From contig JAEYYQ010000331.1 of assembly GCA_023428365.1 (NCBI GenBank), forward strand, positions 1-21,557: DNA of 21,557 nucleotides, in the 5' to 3' direction. Origin of the DNA: Pseudomonadota bacterium (GTDB lineage Bacteria; Pseudomonadota; Alphaproteobacteria; Rhizobiales; Hyphomicrobiaceae). The translations under genes were made by a program, and so were the position numbers. Below are positions 13,692-21,511 of this stretch, piece after piece. The notes below the pieces were generated by a model that was given only the letters and a program-made list of their open reading frames with translations, ran no database searches and was not told where the DNA came from. The stretch's first letter is position 1, and every line of letters begins with the position of its first letter.

Positions 13692-13777
13692 AACGGGGAT
13701 GGCAGGTGGGATGCCCACGTCTCACCACGCTGATAGAGCTCCGGACGGGAAACCGCTCCGGAGCTTGTTGGTTGAGG
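13667..13777 (+). repeat. Copy 2 of the dispersed EcfG-promoter plus hairpin element
   Basis: Same order as copy 1: promoter, leader with GGCAGGTGGGATGCC and TCTCACCAC, then a 44-nt block (13734-13777). The block is identical to copy 1 apart from one missing G. The hairpin is at 13737-13765, with AGCTCCGG/CCGGAGCT and CGG-GAAA-CCG. In this copy a reading frame starting MPTSHHADRAPDGKPLRS stays open into the LigD remnant, but copy 1 breaks that frame. Weak similarity (for example TCCACAC, GCCATC) continues to about 13830. Confidence 0.7.
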
Positions 13778-13834
13778 TCACCGTTGTCTCCGCGACGTTC
13801 CACACATCGCTCGCCATCTCGGTTTCTCGCGCGC

Positions 13835-14752
13835 ATGTTGCCTGGGGCGGTCGCCTCAACCGGCATGCCGGCTTTCATCCCGCCGTGCCTACCGACCACA
13901 TGCAGCGGTGTGCCGAAGGGCGACTGCTGGGTTCACGAGATCAAGCTCGACGGTTATCGTATCCAGGCGCGGCTGAAGGCCGGCATGCCGTCGCTGCTCA
14001 CCCGCAGCGGGCTCGATTGGACGCATCGCTTCGGTGCCATCGCCGAGGCGCTGATGGACATTCCCGCGAATGACCTAATCCTCGATGGTGTGATCATCGT
14101 GCCGGACGGCCACAGCGCTAGTGAGTACAACGCGCTGACCAATGCCCTCTACGTTGGTGGCAATTCCGCTGACATGCTCTACTATGCATTCGATCTGCTG
14201 TATCACGACGGCTTCGATGTGCGTGCCGCGCCATTGCTGGCGCGCAAAAGCGTGCCGGCCAAGCTGATTGGCACGGAGCACTCGCCAATCTTGATCAGTG
14301 ATCATCTGGAGATTGACGGCGCCCGGATGTTTGCAGAGGCCTGCAAGATGGGACTTGAGGGGATCGTCAGCAAGCTGGCGGATTCGCCCTATCGCTCCGG
14401 TCGCAGCGACACCTGGATCAAGGTCAATTGCATCCAGTGCGAGGCGTTTCCGATCGTGGGCTTTGTGCCGGACGGCACGCGCTCGCTGGCGGCGCTTTAT
14501 CTGGCAAAACGCGTCGGTCGCGGCCTGATTTACGTTGGCAAAGCTGGCACCGGCTTCACGGTTAAGAGCGCCGAGGACCTGCGGAAGCAGCTCGACCTGC
14601 TGGTGGTTGCGGCGGCGGCGTTGCGAATTCCGGTGCGAAAGCCGAAGGCCATCTGGGTCAAACCAGACCTATTGGCCGACATTGAATTCCGCGCGGTGAC
14701 GAGTGCGGGTCTATTGCGGGCTGCCACCTTCAAGGGAGTGGCCAGACAATAA
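13835..14752 (+). pseudogene. ligD: Truncated, degenerate LigD ATP-dependent DNA ligase domain
   Basis: About 305 residues covering only the adenylation and OB domains of LigD. Recognisable parts are MPAFIPPCLPT, WVHEIKLDGYR (nucleotide-accepting Lys37), AFDLLYHDGFDVR, EGIVSKLADSPYRSGRSDTW and the OB segment LIYVGKAGTGF. The phosphoesterase and primase-polymerase domains of typical LigD are missing. Two key positions have changed. The metal-binding DGE motif reads DGV (residues 84-86), and the motif V K-x-K reads KVN (196-198). Nick sealing is therefore unlikely. The frame continues upstream to a GTG at 13706 through the repeat element, but ligase similarity starts near 13835. Paired with the Ku remnant on the opposite strand, it marks a decayed NHEJ locus. 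Confidence 0.78.
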
Positions 14753-14781
14753 GACGATATCGCGTGGCGGGGCGCCGGCGT

Positions 14782-14806
14782 GGAACGTTTGAGACGTCAC
14801 CGCGTT
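14782..14806 (+). promoter_or_regulatory. EcfG-type promoter of the first hybrid histidine kinase
   Basis: GGAAC (14782-14786), 17-nt spacer ending in C, GTT (14804-14806). The transcript would start near 14813, which excludes the TTG at 14809 as the start codon. Confidence 0.75.
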
Positions 14807-14892
14807 AGTTGCGTTGGCGTGGAATGCTGTGTAGCGCTGACGCAGCCGGGGTATCTCGCGCCGTTCCTTCTCCATCCGGTTCCGGGGGCGCA

Positions 14893-16494
14893 GTGCCAGA
14901 CAATTCTCAAGTCAGAACAATCAGCAGCTCAAAGCGCATGCAAATGCTGATCGAGGCCGTCGTTGACTATGCGATCTTCATGCTTGAACCCGACGGCAGA
15001 GTTGCCACTTGGAACTCGGGTGCTGAACGGATCAAGGGTTACACGGCGCAGGAGATCATAGGAAAGCATTTCAGCTGCTTCTATTCCGAGGCCGAACGCG
15101 CGGAAGGGGTGCCAGACAGAGCGCTCATGATCGCCGCCAAAGAGGGCAAGTACGAAACCGAAGCCGTTCGGTATCGTAAGGACGGAACAGGCTTCCACGC
15201 ATGGGTTGTGATCGACCGGATTCTTGATGAAGGCGGGGAGTTGGTAGGCTTCGCAAAAGTGACCCGCGACATCACGGAGCGGGTCAGTGCCCAGGCCAAA
15301 GTCAACGAAATGCAGCAGCAGTTGGCGATGTCACAGAAAATGGAGGCGGTCGGACAGTTGAGTGGCGGCATTGCCCACGACTTCAATAATTTGCTGATGA
15401 TCATCCAGGGCAATATTGAAAGCGCTGAGCGCCACAGCAAGGATCCCATAAACGGCCGCGCAAGCTTGTTGCGCTCGCTGGAAAACGCAAAGCGAGGAGC
15501 CCAGAGAGCAGCAGCACTAACGAGCCGATTACTGTCATTTTCCCGACGGCAGCCACTCAATCCAAAACCGCTCGATCTCGAGACATTCCTTGTGGGATCA
15601 CTTGATTTCATTCGACGATCGTTGGGCGAGACCATTCGCATTGAACGCATCGCAGGAGCCCCGCCCTGGCTAGTCGAGGTCGATGCAAACCATTTAGACA
15701 CTGCACTTTTAAATCTGGCCATCAACGCGCGCGATGCGATGCCCCATGGAGGCGAACTTACCTTCGAAACCGAGAATGTGACGCTTCAGGAAGACTATTG
15801 TCGTTATGATCCAGAGATATCCCCTGGCCAGTTCGTCAAGATCAGCGCCTCCGATACCGGATATGGAATGACACAAGACGTGTTGAATCATGCGTTCGAG
15901 CCATTCTTCACGACAAAAGAAGTCGGGCAAGGCACTGGACTAGGCCTGAGCCAAGTTTATGGGTTTGTGAAACAATCGGGCGGCCACGTTCGGATTTATA
16001 GCGAGCCCGGTTTGGGAACCGTGGTTTCGATCTATCTGCCGCGCTTGAAATCCGATGATCGGCAATCTGAGGAAGAGCACAACGAGGCCTTGGCCACAGG
16101 AGAGCAAGGTGAGACAATTCTGGTTGTCGAAGACGACGACGATGTGCGGTCCTACGTTTGCGATGTGCTCCGCGGATTGCACTACAACGTGCTGAGTGCT
16201 CCGGGTGCTCAAGGCGCGCTATCACTATTGCAGCATAATAAGAATATATCGCTCCTGCTTTCTGACGTCGTAATGCCGGGCGTTGATGGTCTAGCCATCG
16301 CCAGACGCGCTCGTGAGATCCGACCTGGATTGCCCGTAATGTTGATGACCGGGTACCCGCGGAGCACAATCCTTCATCAGGGGCTCGAGGACGACGTCAG
16401 CGTCGTGCAAAAACCCGTGACCGAGTCGGATTTGGCGCGTTCTGTGCGTAACCTCCTCGATCGTGATAGCCGCAAGGGACTGGCCGAGCGGTAA
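14893..16494 (+). CDS. PAS-domain hybrid histidine kinase with receiver domain
   Basis: 533 residues from the GTG at 14893 (VPDNSQVRT). An ATG at 14824 is the other possibility, and neither has a strong ribosome site. Domains in order: one PAS (~15-130; DYAIFMLEPDGRVATWNSGA), HisKA with GGIAHDFNNLL (His162), HATPase with NLAINARDAMP (Asn278), DTGYGM and GQGTGLGLS, then a C-terminal receiver (~405-525) with EDDDD and the phospho-acceptor in LLSDVVMPG (Asp458). There is no membrane segment, so it is a cytoplasmic sensor; the PAS ligand is unknown. No output domain or adjacent response regulator exists. An EcfG promoter drives it, and it converges with the larger, similar kinase. Confidence 0.9.
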   Translation: MPDNSQVRTISSSKRMQMLIEAVVDYAIFMLEPDGRVATWNSGAERIKGYTAQEIIGKHFSCFYSEAERAEGVPDRALMIAAKEGKYETEAVRYRKDGTGFHAWVVIDRILDEGGELVGFAKVTRDITERVSAQAKVNEMQQQLAMSQKMEAVGQLSGGIAHDFNNLLMIIQGNIESAERHSKDPINGRASLLRSLENAKRGAQRAAALTSRLLSFSRRQPLNPKPLDLETFLVGSLDFIRRSLGETIRIERIAGAPPWLVEVDANHLDTALLNLAINARDAMPHGGELTFETENVTLQEDYCRYDPEISPGQFVKISASDTGYGMTQDVLNHAFEPFFTTKEVGQGTGLGLSQVYGFVKQSGGHVRIYSEPGLGTVVSIYLPRLKSDDRQSEEEHNEALATGEQGETILVVEDDDDVRSYVCDVLRGLHYNVLSAPGAQGALSLLQHNKNISLLLSDVVMPGVDGLAIARRAREIRPGLPVMLMTGYPRSTILHQGLEDDVSVVQKPVTESDLARSVRNLLDRDSRKGLAER

Positions 16495-16569
16495 TCTCGC
16501 ACAAAGTTGGGCCACCGGCAGACCTGGAGATGACGGAGCATTATGCACGGATCCACTCAGTCAGTGTCC

Positions 16570-16592
16570 GGGGAACGGTCAAACCGGTCCCC
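16570..16592 (+). terminator. Candidate terminator hairpin after the first kinase
   Basis: GGGGAACGGT pairs with ACCGGTCCCC (one mismatch) around a CAA loop, followed by GCTTTCTC. It lies 75 nt after the kinase stop. Confidence 0.45.
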
Positions 16593-16605
16593 GCTTTCTC
16601 CCCAC

Positions 16606-16643
16606 GATGAACTGATCTAGCTGACACGTCGGACCAGTTCATC
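16606..16643 (+). terminator. Second hairpin, 9-bp perfect inverted repeat
   Basis: GATGAACTG and CAGTTCATC are separated by 20 nt and followed by TTTGCTC. It may be a back-up terminator for the plus-strand kinase. Confidence 0.3.
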
Positions 16644-16747
16644 TTTGCTCTCGGAAGACGAAGGACGAGCATCGCCGACGCTCCCTCCCACGCTCTATCG
16701 TGCATCCCAATCCGCTCCTTGTGCACCGGTGGTCGCAGGGTCACACG

Positions 16748-19700
16748 CTATGATCGTTTAGGCGACGTAGAGTTATCCACGAGCGTGCGAATACGCTCGC
16801 TCAGCGCATCGATTACAAATGGCTTGGTGATCATTTCCATGCCGGGCGCTAGTGTTCCTTTAGTCACAGCGGCGGTTTCGGCGTACCCAGTCATAAAAAG
16901 GATTTTGAGTTCAGGTCGCACAAGTCGAGCGGCATCAGCTATTTGACGTCCATTCAGTCCCGGGAGACCGATGTCGGTGACAAGCAGATCGATCTCCTGT
17001 CGCGATTGCAGGATGTTCAAACCAGACGGACCATCCTCGGCTTCAATTGATCGAAAGCCGAGTTCTGTTAGCGTTTCAACCACGAGCATACGGACCAAAA
17101 CTTCATCTTCTATCACCAACACCGTTCGTCCGCTTCCTGCAAGACGTTCGGCGGTCCGATGATGCTGGTTTTCGGATGCGCCTAAAGCTGCGTCATGACG
17201 TGGTAGGAACAGCTGAACGCTTGTTCCCTTTCCGACCTCGGTTACAATTTTTGCGTGCCCCTGTGACTGATGCGCAAAGCCATATATCATCGAAAGACCT
17301 AGCCCCGTTCCTTGTCCGATCGGCTTCGTCGTATAGAATGGATCGAACGCGCGAGCGACAACGTCGGGTGTCATCCCCGTGCCGGTATCCGTTACGGTCA
17401 GACAGATGTAGTCGCCTGGCGCAATATCGCGGGAGACGGTTTTGTCGGTTGCTGCAATGGTTCTATTGCTCGTCTCGATCCGCAGTTTTCCGCCGTTCGG
17501 CATCGCGTCGCGAGAGTTGATCGCCAGATTGAGGATACTATTTTCAAGTTGGTTATGATCGCAAAGTGTTGTCCATAGATCAGCCGTGAGGACGAGTTCG
17601 ATCTCGATCTGCTCGCCCATCGTACGACGGAGCAGCTCCTCCATCGAGATGACCAATGGGTTGACCCGCAGTGGCTTCGGATCCAGCGGTTGTCGCCGCG
17701 AGAATGCCAGCAGACGATGCGTCAGGGCAGCCGCGCGATTTGCCGAAGTCATCGCACCATCCAAAAAGCGCTGCACACCGCTCAGTCGTCCATCGGCCAG
17801 GCGCTTTTGGACCAAATCCAATGAGCCAATGATTCCCTGAAGCAGATTGTTGAAGTCGTGCGCAATTCCGCCGGTCAGTTGACCAACCGCTTCCATTTTT
17901 TGCGCCTGGCGAAGCGCGTCCTCGGTGCGTCTCAGAGTTTCCGCGGCTTCTCTTTCATCTGTAATGTCACGCGCGACTGCATAGATCAAGCCATGCTGCG
18001 ACGCCGCCGTCCAAGACAACCATCGATACGAACCGTCCTTATGCCTGATACGATTCTCGAAACGGAGTGTAACGCGTCCGGCCGCAAGATTTTTCACTTC
18101 CGTGCGGTTACGCTCAATATCATCGGGATGTTCAATCCATTCGGATGTTCGGCCGACGAGTTCGGCTTCTGTCCATCCCAGGATTGATCTCGCGGCGGGA
18201 TTCACATTGTGCCACACCCCGTGATGATCGGTGACAACCAGCATGTCCCGAGACACATTCCAAATGCGGTCGCGTTCAAGCGTCCGTGCCTCGACCTGGG
18301 CCTCAAGTGTCTCATTCACATTGCGGAGTTCGATCTCGGCGCGCTTTGCGACAGTAATATCATGCGCAATGCCAATGAAGCCGATGTGTGTTTCGTCTGG
18401 TCCCAAACGGGGCTGCACTTCCGTGCGCAGCCAGCGCCATTGTCCGTCGGCGCGGTGATATCGCGCTTCCAGGATATACAGCTGCCGTGAACGTTCACCG
18501 GCGGTCTGTTTGTGATGAAAGTCCGGGAGATCGTCAGGGTGGATAGCCTGGACCGGATCGAACGCGAGTACTGCTTCATCGGAAAGCCCGAAGAATTCCA
18601 TATAGGCTTCATTGACGAAGGCGTGTGTCCCATCCAAGTTGCGCACCCACATCGGGACGGGAGCACTATTGGCAATAAGCCGAAAGCGCTCCTCGCTTTC
18701 CTTCAATGCCTGCTCATTGCGGCGCGCCTCGGTGATATCAACATTGACACCGATCATTCCGAGAAAGGTGCCAGTTGCATCGAAGCGAGGCTGGGCGTCA
18801 GTGCGCAAAAGACGGTATTCACCATCGGACCGGCGATACTGAGCTTCCAGGCAAAAGGGGGAGTGGTCCCGCATCGCTCTCTCGAAAGTCTCATATGCGG
18901 CGAAGCGGCTGTCCGGGTGGAGCATCGTGCTCCAGTCGAACGTATCGACGGTTTCCTCCGAAACGCCCCAGAACTCCCGAAGTTTTCGATTGAGGTAGAC
19001 GCACGATCCCTCAGCGTTCCCCATCCAAAGCATGACGGGGGCATTTTCCGATACAAGGCGAAATCGCTGTTCGCCTTCACGGACGGCTTGCTCCGCGATC
19101 TTGCTATCGGTCACATCGATGTGCGCACCGACGAGCCGCAAGGGATGCCCTAGATCGTTCCTTTCGATCTCTGCCTTGACTGCGATCCAGCGGGTCTGTC
19201 CGTCGCTTGGTCGGATGATCCGGTATTCCGTGCTGTAATCGAGAACGTTCCCATTTACCGCATCGATGAACTGGCGCTCGGTACGTTCTCGATCGTCCGG
19301 ATGAATTCTCCGTACCCAGTCCTGGTGGGGTTCGCCTTTCGCCTCGGGTGGAAGACCGTGAATTGCGAGATATTCAGGCGAACGACGATTGCGAAAGCCA
19401 TCTCGCAGGTCGACTTCTACGCCTCCCACCTTGCCGATCTGCTGAACGCGGGCTAATTCGGCCTCGCGCTCCCGTAGCGTCTGTTCGACGTTCTTTCGAT
19501 CCGTAATATCGATATGCGCACCGACGAGCCGCTGAGCCCGTCCGTTCGCATCCCGCTCGATTTCAGCCTTGGTAGCAATCCAACGGACATCTCCATCAAT
19601 CGGTCGAATGATGCGATATTCCGAAGAGTATCTGACCGAATTGCTGTTGACGGCTTCGGAGAAGTCGCGCTCGCACCTCGCAAGGTCGTCCGGATGCACG

Positions 19701-20353
19701 CGTTTTGCCCAATCTTCATAGCTTCCCTCCTCGGCCTCATCCGTCAGACCATGGATCAGGAGGTACTCCCGCGACCGCCGTGTCCGGAATCCGTTGGTCA
19801 GATCAACTTCGAAGCCGCCCACACTGCCGATTTGCTGAACGCGCGCGAGTTCTGTTTGACTACGACGTAGAGCTTGCTCTGCGAGGATTCGATCGGTCGT
19901 CTCGACAACGACGGCCAGTACTCCTGCGGGCGTGCCTTCATCATCCATCAAGGGGCTATAATCAAGGTTGACCCAAACATCCTTCGGACGCCCGGGACGA
20001 TGGAGAATGAGATGTTCGTCGCGAAAGGAGAGGGTACCGCCTCGGAGCCCCGCACGAAGGACGCGGCTGTTCAGATCAGCTACTTCCGGCCAGCCCTCGA
20101 GAACCTTGGATCCCAAGAGAGCGGGATGGCGCCCTCCGGCAAAAACCGAATAGGCGTCATTATAAATCATGATCCCATCTGGCCCCCACAGCATCACGAG
20201 GGGCGCCGGCGAATGCAAAACGATATTCACCGCGGTGCGGAGGCTCTGAGGCCAAGAGGCGAGTGGTCCCAATGATGTCGCTGACCAATCGTACCCGCGG
20301 ATGCGCCTTTCCATTTCGCCGCCGGTAGACGGAAACGAGTCGACGCTAGTCAT
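16748..20353 (-). CDS. Multi-PAS hybrid histidine kinase with receiver domain, 1201 aa
   Basis: Six PAS units lie at about 40-158, 167-285, 298-417, 425-542, 550-668 and 690-800. They are followed by HisKA with GGIAHDFNNLLQG (His832), HATPase (NLAINSRDAMP, DTGTGM, GQGTGLGLS) and a receiver with LLVTDIGLPGLNG (Asp1127). PAS units 2 and 3 are tandem duplicates; by eye 78 of 118 aligned positions are identical. No transmembrane helix or signal peptide is seen, so it is a cytoplasmic sensor. The ATG at 20353 is used; a GTG at 20362 with GGGGGGA upstream is possible. A TTG at 20392 lies too close to the EcfG promoter at 20406-20430. The HisKA-HATPase-REC part closely resembles the convergent kinase, which suggests a shared origin. 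Confidence 0.92.
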   Translation of the reverse strand: MTSVDSFPSTGGEMERRIRGYDWSATSLGPLASWPQSLRTAVNIVLHSPAPLVMLWGPDGIMIYNDAYSVFAGGRHPALLGSKVLEGWPEVADLNSRVLRAGLRGGTLSFRDEHLILHRPGRPKDVWVNLDYSPLMDDEGTPAGVLAVVVETTDRILAEQALRRSQTELARVQQIGSVGGFEVDLTNGFRTRRSREYLLIHGLTDEAEEGSYEDWAKRVHPDDLARCERDFSEAVNSNSVRYSSEYRIIRPIDGDVRWIATKAEIERDANGRAQRLVGAHIDITDRKNVEQTLREREAELARVQQIGKVGGVEVDLRDGFRNRRSPEYLAIHGLPPEAKGEPHQDWVRRIHPDDRERTERQFIDAVNGNVLDYSTEYRIIRPSDGQTRWIAVKAEIERNDLGHPLRLVGAHIDVTDSKIAEQAVREGEQRFRLVSENAPVMLWMGNAEGSCVYLNRKLREFWGVSEETVDTFDWSTMLHPDSRFAAYETFERAMRDHSPFCLEAQYRRSDGEYRLLRTDAQPRFDATGTFLGMIGVNVDITEARRNEQALKESEERFRLIANSAPVPMWVRNLDGTHAFVNEAYMEFFGLSDEAVLAFDPVQAIHPDDLPDFHHKQTAGERSRQLYILEARYHRADGQWRWLRTEVQPRLGPDETHIGFIGIAHDITVAKRAEIELRNVNETLEAQVEARTLERDRIWNVSRDMLVVTDHHGVWHNVNPAARSILGWTEAELVGRTSEWIEHPDDIERNRTEVKNLAAGRVTLRFENRIRHKDGSYRWLSWTAASQHGLIYAVARDITDEREAAETLRRTEDALRQAQKMEAVGQLTGGIAHDFNNLLQGIIGSLDLVQKRLADGRLSGVQRFLDGAMTSANRAAALTHRLLAFSRRQPLDPKPLRVNPLVISMEELLRRTMGEQIEIELVLTADLWTTLCDHNQLENSILNLAINSRDAMPNGGKLRIETSNRTIAATDKTVSRDIAPGDYICLTVTDTGTGMTPDVVARAFDPFYTTKPIGQGTGLGLSMIYGFAHQSQGHAKIVTEVGKGTSVQLFLPRHDAALGASENQHHRTAERLAGSGRTVLVIEDEVLVRMLVVETLTELGFRSIEAEDGPSGLNILQSRQEIDLLVTDIGLPGLNGRQIADAARLVRPELKILFMTGYAETAAVTKGTLAPGMEMITKPFVIDALSERIRTLVDNSTSPKRS

Positions 20354-20405
20354 GGCATGCACGTAAACATCCCCCCACGGGACACAATCCAACGCGACAT
20401 CTCAT

Positions 20406-20430
20406 AACGCCGCCACGAATGAAAGGTTCC
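20406..20430 (-). promoter_or_regulatory. EcfG-type promoter of the multi-PAS kinase
   Basis: Minus strand GGAAC (20430-20426), 17-nt spacer ending in C, GTT (20408-20406), about 50 nt before the ATG at 20353. Confidence 0.75.
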
Positions 20431-20470
20431 CAGAATATCTGGTTCTGAAGTGGGAAGCGTACGCGCGCAC

Positions 20471-20498
20471 GGAAAAAAGCCCCTGGCTTGGGCCAGGG
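20471..20498 (-). terminator. Rho-independent terminator of the PRC-barrel gene
   Basis: Read on the minus strand, GCCCCTGGC pairs perfectly with GCCAGGGGC around a four-nt loop and is followed by six T (20476-20471). It lies about 50 nt after the PRC stop and just before the kinase promoter, insulating the two units. Confidence 0.9.
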
Positions 20499-20546
20499 GC
20501 CAGGAGTGATCGACAGGGTTCGAATGCGCGGACAGCATCGCGGCTG

Positions 20547-20948
20547 TCAGATGTAATATCGAACACCGTAGTAATCGTGGACGCCGCGCCCGTATGCAGG
20601 ATCGTTCCAAGGTGTCTCGTCAATCGCGTAGCTCGGAGCCTTTTCCAACATCGCCTTGCCGACGTTGACAACGTAGCCGCCGAGTTCAACGTCGTACTTC
20701 AGCGTTTGCCACGGCAAAGGATAATATCTCTCACCCATTCCGAGAAACCCGCCGAATGACATCACTGCGTATTCGACCTTCCCAGTCAGCTTATCGACCA
20801 TGAAGTTGTAAATTGATCCGATGCTGTCGCCGTCGGGGTTAAAAACATCCGTGCCATGCACTTTATCAGACGAGATCAGCCGCACTGTCTCGTCGATCGC
20901 AATCGTGTCCGCAGGCAAATCACTCGTTCTTGGAGTCATGCTAGCCAT
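20547..20948 (-). CDS. PRC-barrel domain protein, 133 aa
   Basis: After a short N-terminal lead (MASMTPRTSDLPADTIAID) the sequence LISSDKVHGTDVFNPDGDSI, then GSIYNFMVDKLTGKVEYAVMS in pieces, and GGFLGMGERYYPLPWQTLKYD match the PRC-barrel beta domain seen in ribosome maturation and photosynthetic reaction-centre H subunits. Stand-alone bacterial versions are commonly stress induced; their role is unclear. The C-terminus is rich in Tyr/Gly/Asp (YGRGVHDYYGVRYYI). AGGAGAG is well placed before the ATG. A strong terminator follows. No EcfG site lies directly upstream, so read-through from the 24-residue peptide unit (promoter 21160-21185) is likely. Confidence 0.92.
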   Translation of the reverse strand: MASMTPRTSDLPADTIAIDETVRLISSDKVHGTDVFNPDGDSIGSIYNFMVDKLTGKVEYAVMSFGGFLGMGERYYPLPWQTLKYDVELGGYVVNVGKAMLEKAPSYAIDETPWNDPAYGRGVHDYYGVRYYI

Positions 20949-21017
20949 CGAACTCTCCTAATTGTTGTCTGGAAAAAATGGATTTGATGAGTTGTGATTA
21001 TCATCATCATCCGCACG

Positions 21018-21042
21018 GATCGCGGGAAGAACTGCCGCGATC
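21018..21042. other. Perfect 8-bp inverted repeat between peptide and PRC genes
   Basis: GATCGCGG and CCGCGATC are separated by nine nt. There is no T-run on either strand, so it is not a classical terminator. It could partly attenuate read-through from the peptide gene into the PRC gene or stabilise the upstream transcript end. Confidence 0.4.
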
Positions 21043-21057
21043 GTCGCCAATTATCAC

Positions 21058-21132
21058 TTAGATAGCGCCTATCAACGCAAGCACGATGACAGCGCTCAAC
21101 GGTAGACCTAAAAGCCACCGAACGATCGGCAT
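21058..21132 (-). CDS. Second 24-residue single-pass membrane peptide
   Basis: Starts MPIVRWLLGLPLSAVIVLAL and ends GAI before the stop: one basic residue near the N-terminus and one hydrophobic helix. GGAGG lies five nt before the ATG, and an EcfG promoter (21160-21185) lies about 30 nt upstream. The frame is open for 37 codons further upstream, but that part crosses the promoter and has no ribosome site. It has the same length as the peptide at 12557-12631 but only general similarity. Function unknown. Confidence 0.7.
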   Translation of the reverse strand: MPIVRWLLGLPLSAVIVLALIGAI

Positions 21133-21159
21133 TTTGTCCTCCGTCTCATCTGCCAATTC

Positions 21160-21185
21160 AACGCGCCGTTTGTTTGGCTGGTTCC
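21160..21185 (-). promoter_or_regulatory. EcfG-type promoter of the second 24-residue peptide
   Basis: Minus strand GGAAC (21185-21181), 18-nt spacer ending in C, GTT (21162-21160). The predicted start site is about 21 nt before the ATG at 21132. Confidence 0.7.
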
Positions 21186-21280
21186 ATGCAATGATCCGTT
21201 GGCGTGATATTTGCGATCGAGGATTAGGTGGATAAATGGACATTTCGCCTCGCCAAAGGCTCAGCGTGCGATGTGGGCGC

Positions 21281-21305
21281 GGAACTGTTTGGAAGGTCGG
21301 GAATT
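21281..21305 (+). promoter_or_regulatory. Possible EcfG-type promoter of the DUF3309 gene
   Basis: GGAAC (21281-21285) followed after 18 nt by TT, where the usual G before TT is A. It is about 40 nt before the ATG at 21347. Confidence 0.35.
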
Positions 21306-21346
21306 ATTCCAACTATTGACATTTGGCGGGCGGGAACGGTGGGGAT

Positions 21347-21511
21347 ATGTCTCTTGGCACGATTATTCTGATTGTTCTCATCATCGCCCTTCTGGGCGGG
21401 TTCAGTGGGGTCGGTGGAGGTCCTTTCTATGGGACCGGGTACTACGGTGGGGGCGGGTTAGGCTTGGCGCTCATCATCGTCCTCATTCTGTTGTTGATGG
21501 GGCGCATCTGA
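21347..21511 (+). CDS. DUF3309 family small membrane protein, 54 aa
   Basis: Starts MSLGTIILIVLIIALLGGF and ends LGLALIIVLILLLMGRI. Two hydrophobic helices are joined by a Gly/Tyr-rich loop (FYGTGYYGGGG). The MSLGTI start, glycine loop and LLMGRI end are the marks of the DUF3309 family, small alphaproteobacterial membrane proteins of unknown function. GGTGGGG just upstream serves as ribosome site; an earlier in-frame start at 21323 lacks one. A weak EcfG-like site lies upstream. Confidence 0.85.
   Translation: MSLGTIILIVLIIALLGGFSGVGGGPFYGTGYYGGGGLGLALIIVLILLLMGRI

Larger units (their letters stand above)
16495..16747. other. Intergenic region between convergent kinases with two hairpins
   Basis: 253 bp without a gene. 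Both hairpins are listed separately. Nothing else is recognised. Confidence 0.5.

Noticed and set aside
13706..13834. N-terminal extension of the LigD remnant from a GTG
   Set aside because: The extension translates the repeat hairpin and has no ligase similarity.
14809..14811. TTG start for the first kinase
   Set aside because: It lies within a few bases of the predicted EcfG transcript start, and the added N-terminus is low complexity.
18512..19153. 213-codon plus-strand frame inside the large kinase
   Set aside because: Antisense of the PAS region; the minus-strand kinase frame is complete and conserved.
20390..20392. TTG start for the large kinase
   Set aside because: Only about 14 nt after the -10 box, leaving almost no leader and no ribosome site.
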